A stretch of 23,667 nucleotides of DNA from Haplomitrium mnioides (lineage: Eukaryota > Marchantiophyta > Haplomitriopsida > Calobryales), in contig JBNGIS010018356.1 in NCBI GenBank assembly GCA_049999725.1, forward strand, positions 1 through 23,667, read 5' to 3'. Made by a program: the position numbers and the translations under genes. This document shows positions 7,742 through 17,277 of this stretch, one piece after another; positions within the stretch are counted from its first letter, which is position 1, and the number at the start of each line of letters is the position of its first letter. The notes beneath the pieces are model-generated. The model did no database searches. It was not told the DNA's origin and saw nothing but the letters and a program-made list of their open reading frames with translations.

Positions 7742-9130
7742 ATGAGCTACATGGAGAATCAAGAAGAGGTTATTCAAGCAATGGAACAACGACTTGAACA
7801 TCTTTTATGCCTTTTGGTGGTGGGAATAAAAGAAGGAGCAATGTTTGGAGAAGAAAAGAGTTATGGCCAATTTCCAATGCCAAAAGCATATGATGGAAAG
7901 GTGACTTGTGGTGCTTGTGAGAACTTTACTTTTGATTGTGAACAATATTTTGAAGCTACAAACATTAGAGAGGATAGTCGGTTAATTCTATTTGCGGCAA
8001 GCCAATTAGAAGGAGTTGCAAAGACTTGGTGGAGATATCAAATAGAACAAGCACAACGTGGATTTGTTGCTCCTATTGTTTCTTGGCATGAGTTCAAAGA
8101 AGGAGTGATTTCAAGATTTAGAGTTGTAAATGCTTCAAAAGTAGCAAGAGATCGATTGGCCGAATTGAAGCAACTTGGTACAGTGAGAAGTTATGTGACA
8201 CATTTTCAGGATACAATTATGCAAATTCCTGATATAAGAGAAGAAGAAGCGTTAGATCGCTTTGTTTGGAGATTGAAGCCTCGCACGCAAATAGAAGTTA
8301 CTATGAGAGAGCCTACTCAATTAGAAGAAGCAATGCGTATGGTGGAGCAGCATGACTCATTACTCACGACTTCAGAAGTTAGATGTCATCATCAACCATT
8401 CGAACAACGTTCTCACAACCTTGCAAGCTCTAATGGAATTAAAATTCCGACAAGAACTCGAGGTACCTTGTTTCATCTTGATGGTATGATTGAGGAGCAC
8501 TCTTGTAGAATGTTGGTCGATAGTGGGAGTTCTGAAAATTTTATGTCACTACGTTTTGCTAAGATAATAAAAAAAAAATATAGGCATATCAAAGGGAGTG
8601 TTGTGACTATGGTTGATGGCCAAAAGCATGACGTGTTTTGTTCTCAAAAGCCATTCCTTCTAAAGATTAGAAAAGAGTATATGGAATCTATGCAATTTGT
8701 TATTGCACTTGTACAATATGACATCATTTTAGGATTGCCTTGGCTTGAAGAAAAGTCTGCTCAATTTGATTGGAGAAAACGACAAATTCAAGTTACCTTA
8801 CAAGGTAAGCAATTTCTCTTTGGGTCTTCGACACCATTGGTCAAGAAGCTTAAATCAGTTCAGCATGTTAATTCAGTGGCGCAAGAGTTGCATGTCTTTG
8901 CTGTTTGGATTAAGCTTATTATGGACTTGAGTAAGGAGGGGGAAAAAGGTACGTATGCCATAATGATAGATGATGTTTTGAAAGAGTTTACGGATGTGTT
9001 TCCGGAGGATTTGCCAAAGGGGTTACCACACGATCGAGGAATGTCTTTTTCGATTGAGTTGATATCGGAAAGCACTCCTTATAACCAACTTATATATCGG
9101 CTATCACCACAAGAATTAGAGAAGCTTTGA
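7742..9130 (+). pseudogene. Gag-protease and start of RT of the inner chromovirus
   Basis: The first ATG after the primer site is at 7742 and the frame stays open to TGA at 9128-9130. The Gag capsid is recognisable (KTWWRYQIEQ, SWHEFKEGVISRF, LKQLGTVRSYVTHFQ). After about residue 225 it passes almost directly to the aspartic protease, with the active-site triad DSG at 8519-8527 (LVDSGSSENF) and the flap-end motif ILGLPWL. The CCHC zinc knuckle normally found between capsid and protease is not present, so an in-frame deletion is likely. The frame continues through the linker (FTDVFPEDLPKGLP) into the first RT residues (YRLSPQELEKL) before the stop. Confidence 0.9.
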
Positions 9131-9876
9131 AAGACATTGACGGGTCTTCTTGAGAAGGATTTCATTCAACACAGTACTTCTCCTTGGGGAGCTCCAGTAT
9201 TCTTTGTACCAAAGAAAGATGGTGGATTTTGTCTTTGTACAGATTATCCAGGATTGAACAATCAAACGGTGAAGAATGCTTACTCTGTACCTCGTATTGA
9301 TGATTTGTTGGATCAACTGAATGGTGCACAATTCTTTTCTAAGTTGGATCTTCGAAGTGGCTATTGGCAAATTCCAATCAAGCTAAGTGATGTACCAAAG
9401 ATAGCTTTTCGCACAAGGTATGGGCATTTTGAATGGAAAGTTCTTACATTTGGTCTTACTAATGCTCCGACGATATTTATGGATCAAATGCATCGAGTTT
9501 TGATGGGTTATTGGATAAGTTAGTGTTGATATTTTTGGACGATATACTTAGCTTTAGTAAAAGTGAAATTGAGCATTGTGCTCATCTCAAAGAGGTACTA
9601 CAATGACTACACAATTGGAAGTTTTATGGCAAGAAGTCTAAGTGTGAGTTTTGGAAGCAAGAGGTGACTTATCTAGGGCATAAAGTGTCTGCAGATGGCA
9701 TCAAGATGGAGGAAGAGAAAATCAAATCTATTGCAGAGTGGCCAACACCAAATGATGCAAAGGATGTTCGAGCTCTTAATGGATTAGCAAGCTTTTATCA
9801 AAGATTCATTTTTTTCTATGCTTATATTGCTGCACCGCCTACGGATTTACTAGGGAAGGATGCAAAGTTCAAATGA
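9131..9876 (+). pseudogene. Reverse transcriptase of the inner chromovirus
   Basis: The RT continues in frame after the TGA with [20 protein letters not shown], then [20 protein letters not shown] and [17 protein letters not shown] frameshift near 9515-9525 moves the catalytic box FLDDIL (9532-9549) to another frame. FLDD replaces the usual YLDD but keeps both aspartates. A TGA at 9604-9606 breaks the palm, and the thumb and connection continue with VTYLGHKVSADGI and VRALNGLASFYQRF to the TGA at 9874-9876. The conserved DYR of the fingers reads DYP. The enzyme is not functional. Confidence 0.9.
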
Positions 9877-10522
9877 ATGACCAATGAGCAAGTGGTATTT
9901 CAACAACTCAAGAATACAGTGACATCTCGTCCAATTCTACAACCATAAGATCCAAAGAGGCATTGCATAGTTGATTTTGATGCTTCTAATTTTGCTATTG
10001 GAGCCGTTTTACAACAAGAGTTTGAAGATGGACTTCATTTAATTGCATTCATGTCACGCCGATTGAATGCGACGAAGAGAAATTATTCTACAAGAGATCA
10101 AGAGCATGTAGCAATGGTTTATGCTACCAAAGTGTGGAGACACTATCTTTTGGGCAAACCTATACTTATGCGTACAGACCACAAGCCAATGCTTCAAGCA
10201 ATCCACTTGGAAAATATGACAAGTCGGCATCATTGGTGGGAAGATCTTTGATTTCAAGTTGGAGTACAAGCCGGGAAGGTTCCACATTATTCTTGATGTA
10301 TTGTCTCAAAAACCATATCATCAAATAAATACACTGGAGATAGCAAATGCTAGTATATTACATCTTGATGAAGCAACTAGTGACGGCTTTCGACAAAAGT
10401 TACAAGAAGACGCCTTCTTTACTCTTGTTGGAGCACATTTGGCAGTCCAAGATAGTGAGCATCATACCTTTTCCATTCGGAATGGTATTCTCTATCAAGG
10501 CCATCAAATATATGTTCTTTAA
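9877..10522 (+). pseudogene. RNase H and linker of the inner chromovirus
   Basis: After a TAA at 9946-9948, RNase H starts at 9979 with DASNFAIGAVLQQ. It continues through AFMSRRLNATKRNYST and the ending RTDHKPMLQAI, with the catalytic Asp and Glu regions recognisable. The frame ends at TGA 10249-10251. One base on, it is resumed by LEYKPGRFHIILDVLS, where the usual N-A-D-ALS has become ILDVLS. The linker to integrase ends at TAA 10520-10522. Confidence 0.85.
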
Positions 10523-11640
10523 GATGATGCGCTTCGAATGGCACGTTTACAAGAAGCACATGATATTATGATTTCTAGGCATCTTGGAGTAGACAAGACT
10601 ATGGAGTTGCTTCAATGGACTTGGTGGTGGCCAAACCTAGCTTGAGATGTTCGTGGGTTTGTTCGTTCTTATGAAAGATGTCAACGAAACAAGGCTTCAA
10701 ATCAAAAACCAGCTGGTCTTCTGCAACCATTATCGATTCCTACTGCTCGGTGGGAACATGTAAGTTTGGATCTTATCACTTCGCTTCCAACCACGTCTCG
10801 TGAGTTTACGGCCATTGTGGTGTTTGTGGATAAGCTAAGCAAACAAATTCATCTAGCATTGACAATGGATATGGTGGATGCTCCACAATTGGCAAAGATT
10901 TATTTTGATACAGTCTTTTGATATCATGGAATGCCAAAGGTACTTATATCTGATAGAGATCCACCATTCACTGGGAAGTTTTGGCGAGAGTTATTCACAC
11001 TTTTGGGTACCAAACTTTCTATGTCTACGGCATATTATCCTCAAACAGATGGGTAAACTGAACAGGGCAAATCGTACTGTGGATGGAGGATATGCTTCGA
11101 GCGTTTATCAATATTCATCATACGAATTGAGATATTTTTGACCGGCTGTAGAGTTTGCATACAACAACTCCAAACAAGGAAGTACTAGCTTTTCTCCTTT
11201 CTTTCTTAATTCTGGTCAACATCCTCTTGTTCCCGATGGTTTGCTTTCTCCTTCGTCTTCCAATGTTCCAAGTCTTTCTACCTTTTTGTCTCGTTTATCT
11301 TCCTCATTGCAAGATGCTAGAAACCATCTTCTTATTGCTCAAAATCGGCAAAAACAGTTTGTCAATAAACATCGTCATGATTGCTCTTTTGTTTTAGATG
11401 ACCAAGTTATGTTATCCACTCATAAGCTTCCATTGTCTTTAGATACTAAAGTCTGTAAGTTATCTTCTGCTTGGATTGGTCCTTTCACTATTTCTCAGGT
11501 TATTTCTCCCGTTGCTTATAAACTTGATCTTCCTCTTCATATAAAGATTCATCTTGTGTTCCATGTGTCTAAACTTAAGCCTTTTGTTTCTAGTCTATCA
11601 TGCTCAACTTCCTCCTTCGGCTATTGTTGTTGATGATCAT
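10523..11640 (+). pseudogene. Integrase of the inner chromovirus
   Basis: The zinc finger keeps its histidines (EAHDIMISRHLGVDKT), but the first cysteine of the CxxC pair is tyrosine (SYERCQRN). TGA stops lie at 10643 and 10919 and a TAA at 11054. The catalytic D (10769, SLDLITSL), D (10952, ISDRDPPF) and E (11060, TEQ) are all present, with 35 residues between the last two. A frameshift after 11065 moves the rest (FAYNNSKQGSTSFSPFF, then 11241-11633) to other frames. The GPF/Y-type module (SAWIGPFTISQVI) and HLVFHVSKLKPF lead to the chromodomain. Confidence 0.9.
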
Positions 11641-11838
11641 GAAGAATTTAAAGTAGACCGCATTTTGGCGAAAAGAGTTATCAAGTGCGGGTGGCATCCA
11701 CAAGTTCAATACAAGGTTTTGTGGAAATGCTATCCACTTCATGATGCTACTTGGGAACCTTCTTCAAATCTTGAGAATGCTCAAGAAGCTATTAAAATTT
11801 TTGAAAGTTGCGGCAATGATGAGGACGTCATTGACTAG
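11641..11838 (+). pseudogene. Chromodomain at the integrase C-terminus
   Basis: After a frameshift the C-terminus reads EFKVDRILAKRV, then VQYKVLWKCYPLHDATWEPS and NLENAQEAIKIFE, a chromodomain with the W-x2-Y/C-x4-TWEP core. Chromodomains in this position are thought to steer integration to heterochromatin. Insertion into another element's LTR fits that but does not prove it. The stop is at 11836-11838. Confidence 0.9.
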
Positions 11839-11851
11839 ACAGCGGGGATTA
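11838..11851 (+). other. Polypurine tract of the inner chromovirus
   Basis: The mostly purine run GACAGCGGGGATTA stands directly before the TG of the 3' LTR. It contains two pyrimidines in its first half, so it is weak or decayed. Confidence 0.6.
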
Positions 11852-12284
11852 TGTAGTAGTACAAGCATAAGGTTGTGCTATTTATAAGAAAATAGAGAGG
11901 AGTGAAGGAAGTGGTAGTGAGTCACTTTTAGGGTAAGATTAGATTACTTGCCTTTGAAGTCACTTTTGGTGAAGAGTCACGTTTAGGTTACTTGCATTTG
12001 AAGTCACTTTTGGTAGAGGGTCACCTTTAGGGCTGAAATGAGAAGTGACTTGTAAGTGAAGTAAGAGGGATGACACCCTCTTCTCTTGTATAAATTGAAG
12101 GGCTTCTTCGCCCCACTCTTCATTCTAGAGTTCCTCTTGAATCACTTGGGTTCTTTGGTTGCTTGGCTTTTGCTTGCACTCTTGGTCTTAGCTTGGATCT
12201 TGAGTTGCTTTTGGTTGAAGAACTCTATTAGAGTTCACCATGAGTTCTTACTCATTTGGATTTGGTCTTTGAGATTCTTTTACA
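11852..12284 (+). repeat. 3' LTR of the inner chromovirus
   Basis: 433 bp from TGTAGTAGTACAAG to TTTTACA, the same length as the 5' LTR and about 95% identical by eye. No indels were noticed. Confidence 0.95.
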
Positions 12285-12289
12285 GAAGG
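12285..12289. repeat. Target-site duplication GAAGG, right copy
   Basis: Matches 7274-7278 exactly. The outer LTR continues after it. Confidence 0.9.
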
Positions 12290-12559
12290 GAACGCCCACC
12301 TAAGGCTAAGCGATCAAAGGAGGAAGAGCGAATCTACAAAGCAGAAATCCGAAGGCACTCAGGAGAAAGGGGGGTCGCGGACAATGCCTGTAGAAGCCAC
12401 ACATCAGGAGCACGGATCGGAGACAGGAAGGAGGAGGCGCAATCTTTGTAAGAGCAAGCTAGGCCAGGGGGCAGGGGATGTCTCGATCCCGCAAGCGTGA
12501 GCGCACTCTACAAGGATCCGACCCCTTTCCTTGAGTCCACAGGTCTTAGTGGAAACGTG

Positions 12560-13690
12560 AAGTCTTCTGAGGACTCTGAAAGATTCCACGGAAACGTGGC
12601 GTCTCCAGAGCGCTTCAGGGGATTCCACGGATGACGTGGCAGCTCCAAGAGGTCCAAAGGTCTTCACGGAGAGGTGGCGGGCCCCAAAGGACGTAATGGA
12701 AATCAGTCTCCTTAAGTGGAGAACCCGGTTAAGTGGGTTTTGATTCGTCTTCCAACATGAAGTGCCCACTTAATAGGGATCCATTGAGAGGCCCAACCGG
12801 AGAGCAATGAGGGATCAACCGAAAATGTGATCTATCGCGGGTTTGGCCAAAGGAGAACCGAGGAAAGTTGAAAGGGTGATGTATCGCAAGTTCGGCCAGA
12901 CAAAGAGAAAGCAGTGCTGAAGAGGTGATCTATCAATGATCTGACCAAAAGAGCAAGTAAAGGCAAAAGAGTGACCTATCGATGATCCAACCAGAGGAGA
13001 ACCGAGGAGTACCAAAGAGGCAATCTAGTGCAGATCCAACCGGAGGAAGAGCAAGCAGTGCTGAAAAGAGGATCTATCACCGATCTAGCGAGGACAAGTG
13101 GGAAAGTTCGACAAGGTACGGCAGCGAAGTTGGAAAGTTTGATGGAGGATGCGTAGGGTTGGCTCAAGAAGCTCATTGTAGTTCTTATAGCAAACAGGAT
13201 GACAACTTAGCAAAGGGAGCCTTGGGAACGTACAGTTCTTACCGCGAGGCGGTTCTGAAATGGCGACATCGGCACAGTTCTTACTCGGCGAGGGAAGGGC
13301 TCTTCGGATGACGTAGCATCCACAGAAGAGAGGAGGAGCTAGCCAGTCAACTTCAGAAGGGGGTCAATGCGATGGTCCACCTACCCCCTTGTGGGACAAC
13401 GCCCTTTGGATGACGTGGCTCCCTGAGAAAGCTTGGAGGAGGTCTGTGGGTCAACTTCGGAAGGAGGTTAGCGCGGTCGTCCGCCTACCCCTTTGCGAGG
13501 CAGTGCTCTTCGGATGACGTGGCGACCTCGGAAGCTTTGGGTAAGTCAAAAGACACGTGGCAGCCCTTTAAGACTCGAGATAGAGAGGGATCAACCGCGG
13601 AGAAAGAAGTCAGCGCGGCGGTCCGCCTACCCTTTTGCAGAGCGGCATCAAACGGCATGGCCTCGGACGATGTGGCACTCAGAGGGGATT
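12560..13690 (+). promoter_or_regulatory. Array of TGACGTGGC / ACGTGGC boxes in the outer LTR
   Basis: GATGACGTGGC occurs at 12630-12640, 13409-13419 and 13513-13523. A variant GATGACGTAGC is at 13307-13317, CACGTGGC at 13554-13561 and AACGTGGC near 12592. TGACGTGG and CACGTGGC are classical plant bZIP-binding boxes (HEX and G-box/ABRE types). The boxes lie in repeated modules that also share TTCGGA and CCGCCTACCC, so the number probably rose by duplication. Regulatory function is inferred. Confidence 0.5.
12829..13110. repeat. 48-bp tandem repeat inside the outer LTR, about six units
   Basis: Successive units begin GATCTATCGCGGGTTTGGCC, TGATGTATCGCAAGTTCGGC, TGATCTATCAATGATCTGAC, TGACCTATCGATGATCCAAC, CAATCTAGTGCAGATCCAAC and GATCTATCACCGATCTAGCG. 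Each is followed by a purine-rich AGGAGAACCGAGG- or AGCAGTGCTGAAGAGG-like half. Copies are 60-80% alike. Confidence 0.75.
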
Positions 13691-15073
13691 CGTGGAATAT
13701 TCGGGGCGAATCTGCAAAGATTCTTGTGGACTAGATTTCGTGGGGCACTTTGGACCTCTATTCCGAGGAATCATTCGGACTTGGTCTCGCGGAAATCTGC
13801 GGAATCTCAGCCCGTAAGATTCCTCGGACTCTCTGTAGAGTTACCATTGTACTTGGCGCTTCTCAACCAAGTGACAAGACACGCAACGCAATCTCCTTTT
13901 CCATTGTAACGGGATTAACGAACAATGGAGCCATACGTCAACACCTCCCATTCCGAGCCCAATGGGATTAACGACCTTTCAATGGGAAGGGCTCGGGAGA
14001 TCAGCAACGCTCGGGGGGTATACATCGAGGGGCTCCAATTTTGATCGAGTTGATGCACAAGCAATCTAGGGATGTGACAGCGACCTCAAGATAGGGAAAT
14101 CGCAACGAGGTAAGGCATGAGGAAGAATCCAGTGAAAAGCTATGTGAAGCGAGTGGACTCGCATTGGGGGCAAGTGGGGGTGGAGGTGGACTAGAGGGGT
14201 GCTGAGAATCATTGGGCGGGGAGCTCTAGAGGCTCAGGCGATCCAAGTGATTTCATCCCCGTGAGTGGACCAAGGGCGGAGGTGGATTGACACGGGAGTC
14301 TAGAAGGGATTCTGGCTTGCTGAGAAATCAGAAGAGGCTACCAAGTGAGGAGCTTGGAGTCGTCTCTACATTCCTTGTGCGGGAGCATCAACCCAGAGTG
14401 CTCGGAGTGCACTCTGGTGTAATTCTTCAAGTGGAGCTGAGAGGGGAGGGGGGGCTGCGTTAGTGCCCACGCACTACGGAGAAAGACTTGTCGAGGCTCA
14501 GGGTGGAGTGGGCTACCTGCAGTCGGGAAGACTGTTTTCCATAGGTGGAAGTGAAAGAAATCCTCTTCCTAGCTTGAGGAAGTAAAGTTAGGGCTTCTTG
14601 TGAGGGAAGTTGAAAAACTATCTGGAGAGGGGTGTGTGAGTGGATGTTGGTGTGAAGGCTGGAAGGCAGCAAAGGATTCAGAAGGGAAGGATCTATTGGT
14701 GGGATCAGTCCAAAGGGCCTTCAAGGACTCTATTTCTATTGCAGTACATAATGTTAATGTGTTTGTGTTTTCGTGTATAGTTAGATTTACATTTTGCATT
14801 TGAGTTCAAAAGACCTTTTAGACTAGGACACATCAAGACCAGTTGAGTAGACCCTGAGACAGCTCTGGAGGGGGAGTCAAGTCCCTTGACACAGCCAAGT
14901 GATCATAGGGGTAAATGCTTTATGTTTCTGATCCTATTGCATAGTTAGGAATTAGATCATCTTAGGATAGTTAGGAATCAGTTTTATCAAGTTCTGTGAC
15001 AACCCTGAGAGGGAGAGTCTAGTCCTCTATCATTTGTTCATTGGTGTAGGTCACAACACCTTTCTGCCTGACA

Positions 15074-15337
15074 TCATATACAAGGTGGCGGGGTCTCAAG
15101 AGTTGGACCCTTGGAATAAATTGAAGGAATTACACAATGAAAGCTGGGTGTGGTAAATGTGGACTGGGGGTTGCATGAATGAATGATTTGAGTGTAACCA
15201 GAAGAGAGTGAGTGGTGAACAAAAAGGCTTGCAAGGAAAAGGAGAATCCTTAAGGCCTCAAAGTGATAAATGGCAAGGGGCTATCTCAAAAAAGAACCTG
15301 AAAGCCGTGCCTTCAAAGCAACAACTGAAAAGGTTAA
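15074..15337. other. Region after the outer LTR, no gene recognised
   Basis: Starts TCATATACAAGGTGGCGGGG. The 264 bp hold no convincing frame. It may be flanking DNA of the outer insertion or the upstream intron of the methyltransferase-like copy that follows. Confidence 0.35.
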
Positions 15338-16216
15338 GGCCTGAAACAGGAAAGTGACATTGACATGGTATTATCTTTTGTGGCAATTACAACTTTGGAC
15401 TTTTGGTCTTTTGTTATTATTCATTCGTCGCAGCAATTTGGCATCATCAAAGATGTCCTTTTGAAAGTCTACTGTGCAATCGACCACGACATCTAGTAGT
15501 TTTTCTTTGATTTTTTTTTGTTTTTTGTTTTTTTTTTTTTTTTGCTTCTTGTGCATTTTGGTTGCAATGTTTGATTTGTTTGTCTTTCTTTTTACAAGGA
15601 CAAAAGCAACATTCATTATTCTAGTGGTCTAAGAATCACATATGCTCATGAATATTGGACTGTGGGCTATTTGATTAAAGAAGGAAAGTGGAGCATGAGG
15701 CTCTTTAATTTGCAGCTTGCTTCTTCGATTGGACTTCCTCAACAAATCATGCGTAGTGTTTTTAATTGTCCTGCAGTTTTTGCCAAACTTAAAAATCCAA
15801 GAGATGATGCTCTTGTCAATGTTTATCAGAAGCCGCATGCTCTTTATAATTTTTTCATCAACCATTTGTCAACAGAGCAGGAATGGATCCTAAATCTCTG
15901 CTCTAGGTGTAGCACAGGCCTTGTCTATGCTTTAAAGCTGATGCGAAACTGCATCGCCATGGAATATTATAGATGTTAGTCTATCTACATTCTTGAGAGG
16001 GTTTTGATGATGCCTTCCTTGCCATCCGATGTGATTGAGTCAAAGATAGTTTATGCATACCACAAGAAACCAGTTACTTTTGGTACTGCAGGTGCTATTG
16101 GTGACTCTATTGCAACATCTGGGATTGGAAAGTCTCGCCATGACTCTCTAGCGGCTGCAGATGTTCAGCCTTTGGATTTAGATGAGACAGCTCTTCTTGA
16201 GGAGGATAGAGTCTAA
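15338..16216 (+). pseudogene. DNA-methyltransferase-like gene, right copy, C-terminal exons
   Basis: Two coding blocks flank a short intron. Exon 1 (about 15338 or 15350 to 15495) reads SDIDMVLSFVAITT then DFWSFVIIHSSQQFGIIKDV. Exon 2 (15599-16216) holds 206 codons with a single in-frame TAG at 15977-15979. In exon 2 are EYWTVGYLIKEGKW, then NVYQKPHALYNFFINHL (15818-15868), then ILNLCSRCSTGLVYALKLMR (15887 on), NCIAMEY and ILERV. The beta-class (N6/N4) DNA methyltransferases have QKP, a helix, then the SAM loop D-x-F/C-x-G-S-G-T and an acidic E/D. Here the order and spacing match, but the loop glycines have become RCSTG, so activity is doubtful. The tail ends LDLDETALLEEDRV. Alternatively this is a noncatalytic relative. 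Confidence 0.55.
15496..15598 (+). other. Putative spliceosomal intron, ~103 bp, right copy
   Basis: A GT at 15496-15497 (or 15499-15500) follows the exon. The stretch is T-rich with an 18-T tract and ends TTTACAAG at 15591-15598. Exon similarity to the left copy resumes at 15599 (GACAAAAGCAAC versus GACAAAACCAAT). Position and length match the left-copy intron at 297-398. Confidence 0.6.
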
Positions 16217-16243
16217 AGATCTGTTTGAAAAAATTGTATTATT

Positions 16244-16249
16244 AATAAA
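16244..16249 (+). terminator. Poly(A) signal AATAAA after the right gene copy
   Basis: AATAAA lies 28 bp after the TAA at 16214-16216, in an A/T-rich stretch, a good place for a plant 3'-end signal of the methyltransferase-like gene. Confidence 0.5.
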
Positions 16250-16329
16250 GTATTTTTTATAAAGTTTTATTTGCCAAAGTTTCATCTTTTGCACTCTCAA
16301 TCCATTTCAAGTCCTTTTATCTTGATTCA

Positions 16330-16440
16330 ATTTGGTGTGCCTAAAAATGGTTTCAGTCAATTGTTAGTCTTAGAGTGGTTTGAAGTGAATTTCTAATCTA
16401 AGGATGATTTGGAGTCAATTGCTAATCTAAGAATAGTTTA
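16330..16440. repeat. Short ~30-bp direct repeat, three units
   Basis: Three successive units share the pattern CTAAGGATGATTTGGAGTCA and AATTGCTAAT (for example GTCTTAGAGTGGTTTGAAGT, CTAAGGATGATTTGGAGTCA, CTAAGAATAGTTTAGAGTCC). The last unit runs into the 37-bp repeat cluster that follows. Confidence 0.6.
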
Positions 16441-16770
16441 GAGTCCATGCGCGTATAAACTTTAAGGTTATTGTTCAGAGTCCCTACACACCTAAGCCAA
16501 AGGGTTTTTGTTCAAAATCTATGCATGCATAGGCTGCAGGGTTCTTGTTTAGAATCTTGGCGTGCAAAGGCTTTAGGGTTCTAGTTCAAAGTCCATGCAT
16601 GCATAGCTTTATTGTTCTTGTTCAGAGTCTAAGAACGCCCAAGCTTTAGGATTCTCGTTTGGAGTCTATGCATACATAGGCTTAAGGGTTCTAGTTTGGA
16701 GTTTATGCTTGCTTATGATTTAATAGCTACGATGCTCAAAGTCTGGCTCAAAGTTCATACTTGACTAGAC
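16439..16770. repeat. 37-bp palindrome-bearing minisatellite, cluster 3
   Basis: About eight units start GAGTCTATGCATGCATAGGC and end in TTTAGGGTTCTTGTTCA-like sequence. The first half has the same palindromic core (TATGCATGCATA, CCATGCATGCATAG) as clusters 1 and 2. The second half is new and carries TTTAGGGTT in several units, the plant telomere-repeat heptamer, here in a non-telomeric setting. It lies just downstream of the right methyltransferase-like copy. Confidence 0.8.
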
Positions 16771-17100
16771 ATTCACGTTTGCCTGTAATTTGCTTCATAA
16801 GAAGATATATGTTTTATTTTATTTTTGATGAATTTAGTGTATTCACTATAGGGTGAGGTTTTAATAAAATATTTCAATAATCAAAATGCTTGTTTTCTAG
16901 GGTGTTTATTGTAAATAAAATTTTAAAATATAATCTCAATGTAAAATATGCAATTTGTGTTTCTTAAAAACGATTTTCTTTAAGAAAAGATCAAAACCGT
17001 AAAATTGATGTTTTTCAATACCAAATCACAAAAAAAATATTTGCCACTACTAAGTGAAATAGGAACTCAGTAGCGGTTCCTGGTTCAAAGTAACAGCTGT
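16771..17100. other. AT-rich stretch between repeats, no gene
   Basis: AT-rich sequence with A- and T-runs and a few short complementary stretches (for example AAACGATTTTCTTTAAGAAA). No coding frame or known element is seen. Confidence 0.4.
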
Positions 17101-17165
17101 TTTATACGTATGTGACAATACAAAACCATCTTTTCACTCATATGTATATAACATTAAAAAACCAT

Positions 17166-17218
<53 letters not shown>

Positions 17219-17228
17219 NNNNNNNNNN

Positions 17229-17277
<49 letters not shown>

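Larger units (their letters stand above)
7279..12284 (+). mobile_element. Structurally complete Ty3/gypsy chromovirus, nested in the outer LTR
   Basis: The element is 5006 bp, bounded by two 433-bp LTRs (7279-7711 and 11852-12284) and a perfect GAAGG target duplication. The order is PBS, gag, protease, RT, RNase H, integrase, chromodomain, PPT. That order, with the C-terminal chromodomain, places it in the chromoviruses. The LTRs differ at about 22 of 433 sites by my count, mostly transitions, so the insertion is not recent. The coding region has at least eight stops and several frameshifts and cannot act on its own. It is shorter than typical plant chromoviruses, in part because the Gag zinc-knuckle region is missing. 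Confidence 0.95.
12290..15073 (+). mobile_element. LTR of the outer Ty3 element, second part
   Basis: The sequence continues the GC-richer, purine-rich composition of 6989-7278 and has no sustained coding frame of its own. It contains a 48-bp tandem repeat (12829-13110) and a set of longer repeated modules with ACGT boxes (12560-13690). It is taken to end at CCTGACA (15067-15073), whose last six bases are the complement of the LTR start TGTCAG. A second LTR copy is not in the window, so the end is inferred. A solo or chimeric LTR cannot be excluded. Confidence 0.55.

Noticed and set aside
12982-13311. Open frame of 109 codons in the outer LTR
   Set aside because: Lies in tandem repeats of the LTR with no recognisable domain; purine-rich composition explains the lack of stops.
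14569-14803. Overlapping short frames on both strands near 14600
   Set aside because: No family resemblance; inside the inferred LTR.
15084-15096. Primer-binding site after the outer LTR (TGGCGGGGTCTC)
   Set aside because: It starts about 12 bases after the LTR end and matches no plant tRNA acceptor stem I can name; a 3' LTR should not be followed by one.
15371-15616. Minus-strand frame rich in lysine over the right gene copy
   Set aside because: The Lys-rich centre is the complement of the intron's T tract, and the similarity to the left copy is explained by the opposite strand, where the frame, the intron ends and the downstream exon agree.
16439-16770. Interstitial telomere array
   Set aside because: TTTAGGG occurs once per 37-bp unit, not in tandem.
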